Shown: positions 60,067-64,000 of the stretch, one piece after another
Numbering within the stretch: the stretch's first letter is position 1
Layout: the number at the start of each line of letters is the position of its first letter
Assembly: GCF_000024545.1 (NCBI RefSeq)
Contig: NC_013947.1
Coordinates: 2,356,001 to 2,420,000 of the forward strand
Reading direction: 5' to 3'
Source: Stackebrandtia nassauensis DSM 44728
Lineage (GTDB): Bacteria > Actinomycetota > Actinomycetes > Mycobacteriales > Micromonosporaceae
DNA: 64,000 nt
Made by a program: the position numbers and the translations under genes
The notes under the pieces: generated by a model
Seen by the model: the letters and a program-made list of their open reading frames with translations, nothing else
What the model was told of the DNA's origin: nothing
The model's database searches: none

Positions 60067-60095
60067 TTGGCCCGGGCCGATATGGCCCGGGCCAA
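60067..60095 (+). terminator. Bidirectional hairpin terminator
   Basis: Perfect 12-bp stem TTGGCCCGGGCC/GGCCCGGGCCAA (60067-60078 and 60084-60095) between the convergent sigma-partner and GDSL hydrolase genes. Confidence 0.85.
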
Positions 60096-60109
60096 CCGTT
60101 TGTCGCTAC

Positions 60110-61372
60110 CTACAGGTCTTCCAGGTCCACGGCCTCGGCCATCGCCTGATACCCCGCGTCGCTGGGGTGCAGGTGATCCCCGCTGTCGTAGGCCGGGTCG
60201 AACACGTCCTCGTCCGTCGCGGAACGCACCGCCTTGTCGAAGTCGGCGACGGCGTCGAACTCGCCCGACTCGCGGATCCACTCGTTGACGGCGTCGCGCA
60301 CGGCCTCGCCGCGTTCGCTGTAGTGGGCGTGGCCCTTCATCGGCGACAGGGTCCCGCCGATGACCCGCAGCCCGGCCTTGTGCGCGCTGTCGATGATCGC
60401 GGAGTACTCGGCGATGATCTGTTCGGCGGTGACCTCGGGGTTCGGCTGGAACACCGGCTCGTCCCGCTCGGGGAACCCGATGTCGTTGATGCCCTCGGCC
60501 ATGATGAGGGTGCCGATGCCCTTCTTGTCGAGGACGTCGCGGTCGAAACGGGCCGTGGCGTGGTCGCCGAAGTTGTCCGAGTCGGTCACCACCCGGTTCC
60601 CGCTGATCCCGGCGTTGAGCACCGCGCGCGGGTCACCGGAGTCGGCCAGCCGCTCGGCGAGCTGATCCGGATACCGGTTGTCGGCGTCCACGGTCGAATC
60701 CACCCCGTCGGTGATGGAGTCCCCGAGCGTGATGACGCCATCCTTCTTCTTGTCCGCCACCACTTCCAGGTCCGACAGGTAATACCAGGAGTCATCGGTC
60801 TCGGTGAAGGCGGCGCCGTCGGCGTCACCGGCGTGATCCCCGGCGGCCCGGTACGACGTCGCGAGACTCTCGTCATGGAACGTCGCCGGACCCGTCGCCT
60901 CGGCGAAGTACAGCGTCACGGTCACCGACTCCAGCGCCGACACCTCGAACCGCACGGCGTCACTGGTGAGCTCCTCACCGGCAGGAACGGCCGCGCTCTT
61001 ACCGCCGTCGAAAGTGAGCGCCCGCAACGAATCCGCGTCCACGGCGGCACCATCCCCACTGGACGCGACGGTCGCCGCGGTCACCCGCAACGGCCGGTCA
61101 CCATAGAGATTGGACAGTGTCACGCGGGCCTTGTCGCCACTGTCGGTGGGCCGCACCACCTGCCGCACCGTGTGATCGGCGAACCCGTCTTTCGACCAGT
61201 TCGGTTTGAAGTTCGCACCGGGCTTTTGCTGCGACGTCGTCCACGCGCCGCTCCAGCCGCGATCCGCTTCGTGCCTTTCCGCCTGTGCCGGGCCGGTGAA
61301 AAGCGCCAGGGAACCGGTCGCGAACGTCGCCGCCACGATCGTGGCGGCGAGTCGTTTCTTCCATGGGGTCAT
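60110..61372 (-). CDS. Secreted SGNH/GDSL hydrolase
   Basis: A 420-residue exported esterase. The signal peptide (about 1-31) ends GPAQA-ERHEA. The N-terminal beta-rich domain (about 45-205) precedes the SGNH domain with block I VITLGDSITDGVDS (Ser nucleophile), block II VLNAGISGNRV, block III LIMAEGINDIG and block V DSGDHLHPSDAGY. This is the layout of the actinomycete rhamnogalacturonan-acetylesterase-like GDSL family. The substrate may be an acylated polysaccharide or lipid. The ATG has AAGGAG upstream. It is a single gene flanked by terminators. Confidence 0.92.
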   Translation of the reverse strand: MTPWKKRLAATIVAATFATGSLALFTGPAQAERHEADRGWSGAWTTSQQKPGANFKPNWSKDGFADHTVRQVVRPTDSGDKARVTLSNLYGDRPLRVTAATVASSGDGAAVDADSLRALTFDGGKSAAVPAGEELTSDAVRFEVSALESVTVTLYFAEATGPATFHDESLATSYRAAGDHAGDADGAAFTETDDSWYYLSDLEVVADKKKDGVITLGDSITDGVDSTVDADNRYPDQLAERLADSGDPRAVLNAGISGNRVVTDSDNFGDHATARFDRDVLDKKGIGTLIMAEGINDIGFPERDEPVFQPNPEVTAEQIIAEYSAIIDSAHKAGLRVIGGTLSPMKGHAHYSERGEAVRDAVNEWIRESGEFDAVADFDKAVRSATDEDVFDPAYDSGDHLHPSDAGYQAMAEAVDLEDL

Positions 61373-61504
61373 GAGTTCTCCTTATTCTGTCCCGCTTGTC
61401 GTTACACCGCAGCGAACCCATAGTCAAGAGACATCGCACCGTGACACCTGGACATCGGGGTGAACACGATCCGGCCCCGGCCTTACACACGCGACAACAG
61501 CTGA

Positions 61505-61531
61505 CGCCCCCGTCCGACCCGGACGGGGGCG
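61505..61531 (-). terminator. Hairpin terminator of the DHFR-like gene
   Basis: Perfect 11-bp stem CGCCCCCGTCC/GGACGGGGGCG (61505-61515 and 61521-61531), 22 bases after the stop of the dihydrofolate-reductase-like gene on the minus strand. Confidence 0.75.
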
Positions 61532-61553
61532 CCCAACGCGTGCGTCAGTCGAC

Positions 61554-62132
61554 TCAGCCGTGCAGCGTCGGCCGGTAGACGAGCTCCTGAATGTGCCCGT
61601 CGAGCGTGCGGCTGTCGATCAGCTCCAGGTCGAAGTCGGCCGCGCCCTTGAAGATCGGGTTGGCGCCGGTCTGTCCGGTGATCACGGGGAACAACGTCAC
61701 CTGAACCCGGTCGACCAGACCGGCGCCCAGCAGCGCCCGGTTCAGCGACAGGCTGCCGTGCGAACGCAACGGCACCGTGGACTCCGCCTTGAGCCGCCGG
61801 ACGATCTCGACGGCGTCGCCGCTGGCGACCTCCGCGTCCGGCCAGTCCAGCGGACCCGTCAACGTCGACGACACCACCGTCGCGGGCAGGTGCCGCATCC
61901 GCGTGACCCACGGGTCGCGCACGTCGGAGTCCTCGGTGCTCTCGGCCAGCATCTGTGCGAAGTCCCGATACGTGTTGGCCCCGAAGACCATCCGCTGCTC
62001 CTCGTTGTAAACCGCGAGCCGGTGCTCCAACAGCTCGGGCCCCTGCTTGCCCCAGTAGCCGGTCCAATCGCCTCCGGCGGTACCGAAACCGTCGAGGCTG
62101 CAGAAGAAATCGAAGGTGTAGGTGGCGCTCAT
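61554..62132 (-). CDS. Dihydrofolate reductase-like (RibD C-terminal) family protein
   Basis: A 192-residue protein of the RibD-C/dihydrofolate reductase-like fold. Visible are YTFDFFCSLDGFGTAGGDWT at the N-terminus (the S.DG pattern), RMVFGANTYRDF, TVPLRSHGSLSLNRALLGAG with the nucleotide-binding Gly-Ser pair, and LVDRVQVTLFPVITGQ near the end. NADPH-dependent reduction is likely; the substrate is unknown and it is unlikely to be folate. The ATG at 62132 has GAGGAG upstream. A further in-frame ATG 18 bases upstream is less well placed. Confidence 0.9.
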   Translation of the reverse strand: MSATYTFDFFCSLDGFGTAGGDWTGYWGKQGPELLEHRLAVYNEEQRMVFGANTYRDFAQMLAESTEDSDVRDPWVTRMRHLPATVVSSTLTGPLDWPDAEVASGDAVEIVRRLKAESTVPLRSHGSLSLNRALLGAGLVDRVQVTLFPVITGQTGANPIFKGAADFDLELIDSRTLDGHIQELVYRPTLHG

Positions 62133-62194
62133 GGTGTTCTCCTCGAACAAGATTCGTCGGGTTTGTCAGTACAGACGACGCGCCCCGGCGAAAC

Positions 62195-63061
62195 TCATCG
62201 GCACGCGGGAGGTTTTCCACCGGCCTCGTCGACCGCCGCCCTGATGTCGTCGATCTGGGCACCGACGCTGGCGTAGACACCCGGCTCGGGGGTCTCGTAG
62301 CAGTCGGACCCCCAGCTGACGATCCCCGCCAGCACGGTTCGTCCGTCCACCTCGGCCATGAGCGGTCCGCCCGAGTCGACCGGGCAGGCGTTGACCTCCT
62401 CGCCCTCCAGCTCTCCCGCGCACAGCTGGGTCTTCGGGAAGAACTCGCTGTCCTCGTTCAGCGCGCCGCATTCCGTGTCGTCGATGTACGGGACCTCGGC
62501 CCAGCGCAGGTCCGGGGACGGAGCGGTATGTCCCGTGACGCCCCAGCCAGCGATCTCGAACGTCGACCAGTCCTCGTCGTCCGTCGCCGCCAGCGGCAGC
62601 GGCTCGGCATCGGCGACAGGTTCGGCGAGTTTCACTACCGCCCAGTCGTATTGGAGGTCGTGGTCGTAGCCCTCGGCGACGACCACGTCGGCGATCGCGT
62701 ACCTGTCGGCCTTCGCCAAGGTGACGTCGCCATGCCGGACGACGAGCTCGGCGGGGGAGAGGTCGTCGAAGCAGTGACCGGCGGTCAGGACGACATCGTC
62801 GGCGATCAACGTGCCGCCGCAGTAGCCCACGTCGGGCTCCTCGGCCGTCGTGATCGCGGCCATCCACGGAAACCGGCCGTCCTCGGCGAGCTGTCCTCCG
62901 GCGATCTTCGACTCGACGTCACGCGCCTCCTCGGCGGAGACGTCCGTGGCGGCCCATACGACCGCCACCGCGCTGGTCACGACCGCCACGCCCGCGACCA
63001 GACGGCTCACGGTCCTTCGCTGCTTGTCCACGAAACAAAAGACGCGAATCGGACGCGCCAC
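62195..63061 (-). CDS. Secreted trypsin-like serine protease (family S1) with altered oxyanion loop
   Basis: A 288-residue exported protease. The signal peptide runs to about residue 43 (ATDVSAEEA), followed by a short pro-region and KIAGGQLAEDGRFPWMAAIT. The triad is TAGHC (His), YDWAVVKL (Asp) and VDSGGPL (Ser). The usual CxGDSGGP reads C-P-V-D-S-G-G-P, so Gly193 of the oxyanion hole is Val. The expected N-terminus of the mature enzyme is IAGG instead of IVGG. Cysteines in CGG, AGHC, ECG, LCAG, ACPV and DCY suit two or three disulfides. The GTG at 63061 is kept; GTG at 63031 gives a more typical signal peptide and is possible. Confidence 0.9.
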   Translation of the reverse strand: MARPIRVFCFVDKQRRTVSRLVAGVAVVTSAVAVVWAATDVSAEEARDVESKIAGGQLAEDGRFPWMAAITTAEEPDVGYCGGTLIADDVVLTAGHCFDDLSPAELVVRHGDVTLAKADRYAIADVVVAEGYDHDLQYDWAVVKLAEPVADAEPLPLAATDDEDWSTFEIAGWGVTGHTAPSPDLRWAEVPYIDDTECGALNEDSEFFPKTQLCAGELEGEEVNACPVDSGGPLMAEVDGRTVLAGIVSWGSDCYETPEPGVYASVGAQIDDIRAAVDEAGGKPPACR

Positions 63062-63119
63062 GGTTGACAGGGCACCGCGTCGACCGTGCCAAAATCACAC
63101 CGACGAAGGGAGCACGCCA

Positions 63120-64000
63120 ATGGCGGAGTCATCGATCCACGTGCCGGTGCCGACGTTGATCTCGCAAAGCGTCCTGATCGAGCCGGACGCGGTGCGCATC
63201 CTCGACCGGCGGGTGTTCCCGTTCGAGCGGACCTGGGTGTCGTGCGCGACCTACCAGGAGGTGGCCCAGGCGATCGAGGACATGGTCACCCAAAGCAACG
63301 GTCCACTGTTCGCGGCGGCCGGGGGCATGACCCTGGCGGCGCGCGCGGCCGACGCGCTCCCTGGTGAGAACCGCCGCGCGTACCTGACCGAGGCCGCGGA
63401 CCGGCTGCGGGCGACCCGGCCGACCCACAATGGGATCCGGGAGGTCGTCGACGCGATCCTGCGGGCCGCTGAGCCGTCGCTGGCCGCGCGTGAACCCGTC
63501 GCCGAGGTGGTCGAGCAAGCCGCCGTCGCCGCCGGTGACCGCCACTTCGCCCGCTGCCGACAGCTCGGGGAGGCTGCCGCCGAACTGCTCGACGACGGCG
63601 ACACCGTGCTGACGCACTGCTGGGGCGAGTCGTACGTGACCGAGCCCGTCGCGGCCGCGCTGCGAGCGGGCAAGCGGCTGCGGATGGTGTGCACCGAGAC
63701 CCGGCCGTACCTGCAGGGCGCCCGGCTCACCGCGGAGTCACTGGCGGAGATGGGCGTGGAGACCGTGGTGGTCACCGACGCGATGCCCGCCGAACTGATG
63801 AGCCGCGGCGAGATCGACAAGGTCATCACCGGCGCCGACCGGGTCACCATGGACGGCCACGTGATCAACAAGGTCGGCACGCTGCAGATCGCGATCGCCG
63901 CGCACGCCTTCGGCGTGCCGTACGTGGCCGTGGTGACCGCCCCCGACGCGCAGGCCCCCACCCCCGAGGCGGTGCCGCTGGAGTACCGCGACGGCAACGA
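63120..64000 (+). CDS. Methylthioribose-1-phosphate isomerase/eIF2B-alpha-like protein (cut by window end)
   Basis: The first 293 residues of an aldose-ketose isomerase of the MtnA/eIF2B family, reaching the window edge without a stop. The N-terminal helical part contains RPTHNGIREVVDAILR, then the Rossmann-type domain with TVLTHCWGES (Cys at the MtnA catalytic position), CTETRPYLQGARLTAESLAE, VVVTDAMPAELMSRG and TGADRVTMDGHVINKVGTLQ (catalytic Asp in GADR). MtnA acts in the methionine salvage pathway; ribose-1,5-bisphosphate isomerases and sugar-phosphate isomerases of the same family are alternatives. The ATG has GAAGGGAG upstream. It is divergent from the protease gene. Confidence 0.85.
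   Translation, partial: MAESSIHVPVPTLISQSVLIEPDAVRILDRRVFPFERTWVSCATYQEVAQAIEDMVTQSNGPLFAAAGGMTLAARAADALPGENRRAYLTEAADRLRATRPTHNGIREVVDAILRAAEPSLAAREPVAEVVEQAAVAAGDRHFARCRQLGEAAAELLDDGDTVLTHCWGESYVTEPVAAALRAGKRLRMVCTETRPYLQGARLTAESLAEMGVETVVVTDAMPAELMSRGEIDKVITGADRVTMDGHVINKVGTLQIAIAAHAFGVPYVAVVTAPDAQAPTPEAVPLEYRDGN

Noticed and set aside
61440-61466. Third PHO box upstream of the GDSL hydrolase at 60110-61372
   Set aside because: GTGACAC and GGTGAAC are there but the spacing is 19 bases, not 11 or 22.

Overview
The window is a 64 kb stretch of very GC-rich DNA with GTG and TTG starts, short intergenic gaps, many hairpin terminators without long T tracts, SigE-family sigma factors, NarL-type two-component pairs and PhoP-type PHO boxes. 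All of this points to a spore-forming or filamentous actinobacterium. Gene content would fit the Glycomycetaceae/Micromonosporaceae neighbourhood, but no marker in the window proves the genus. There is one tRNA (Lys-CUU), no rRNA and no CRISPR array, and most genes are chromosomal housekeeping or accessory genes.

Left part (1-24.5 kb). The 5' end holds the phosphate uptake genes pstC (cut by the window edge) and pstS behind a clear PHO box, with phoU upstream on the same strand. A relic of a NarL-type regulator and tRNA-Lys follow, then two small genes of unknown role and a csbD stress gene. Next come two small membrane genes, an MpaB/latex-clearing-like oxygenase, an SRPBCC protein, and a YtrA-type GntR regulator with its ABC exporter under a perfect 24-bp palindrome. 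A run of single genes follows: DUF885, LppM-like lipoprotein, GNAT, YcaQ-like glycosylase, DUF2752 and a secreted glucosaminidase. Then come a PASTA protein with a degenerate kinase domain, a MarR/LysE/LysE/cupin cassette with twin operators, a secreted phosphatase/nuclease with its own PHO box, amtB, ffh, an amidohydrolase and a rhomboid protease.

Middle part (24.5-37.3 kb). An ABC exporter of the FtsX/LolCDE type lies divergent from a histidine kinase/response regulator pair. A second kinase/regulator pair converges on the first, and its regulator has lost its stop codon and reads antisense through its neighbour. Then follow a methyltransferase/TAP-like hydrolase pair, a YidC-like insertase with a DUF6412 gene, and an ArsR-type regulator next to an internally duplicated membrane protein whose promoter carries 14-bp iterons.

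Sugar locus (37.3-50.0 kb). A LacI regulator sits upstream of an apparently single transcription unit on the minus strand: ROK kinase, long class I mannose-6-phosphate isomerase, sugar-binding lipoprotein, two permeases, a six-hairpin glycosidase, a GDSL esterase, and then a secreted DUF5005 propeller protein and a beta-lactamase-like hydrolase. No ATPase gene is present, so a shared ATPase elsewhere probably powers the importer. The set looks like uptake, deacylation, hydrolysis and phospho-sugar entry for a mannose-containing glycoside, with the substrate unproven.

Right part (50.2-64 kb). The main feature is a 2,479-residue single-chain SpvB/TcdB/RHS protein (a Tc-toxin B-C fusion) with a C-terminal cargo that looks like a permuted papain-like enzyme. 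It is followed by a DinB-like protein, a SigE-family sigma factor with a translationally coupled membrane-anchored partner, a secreted GDSL hydrolase, a dihydrofolate-reductase-like protein, a secreted trypsin-like protease with an altered oxyanion loop, and the start of an MtnA/eIF2B-like isomerase cut by the window end.
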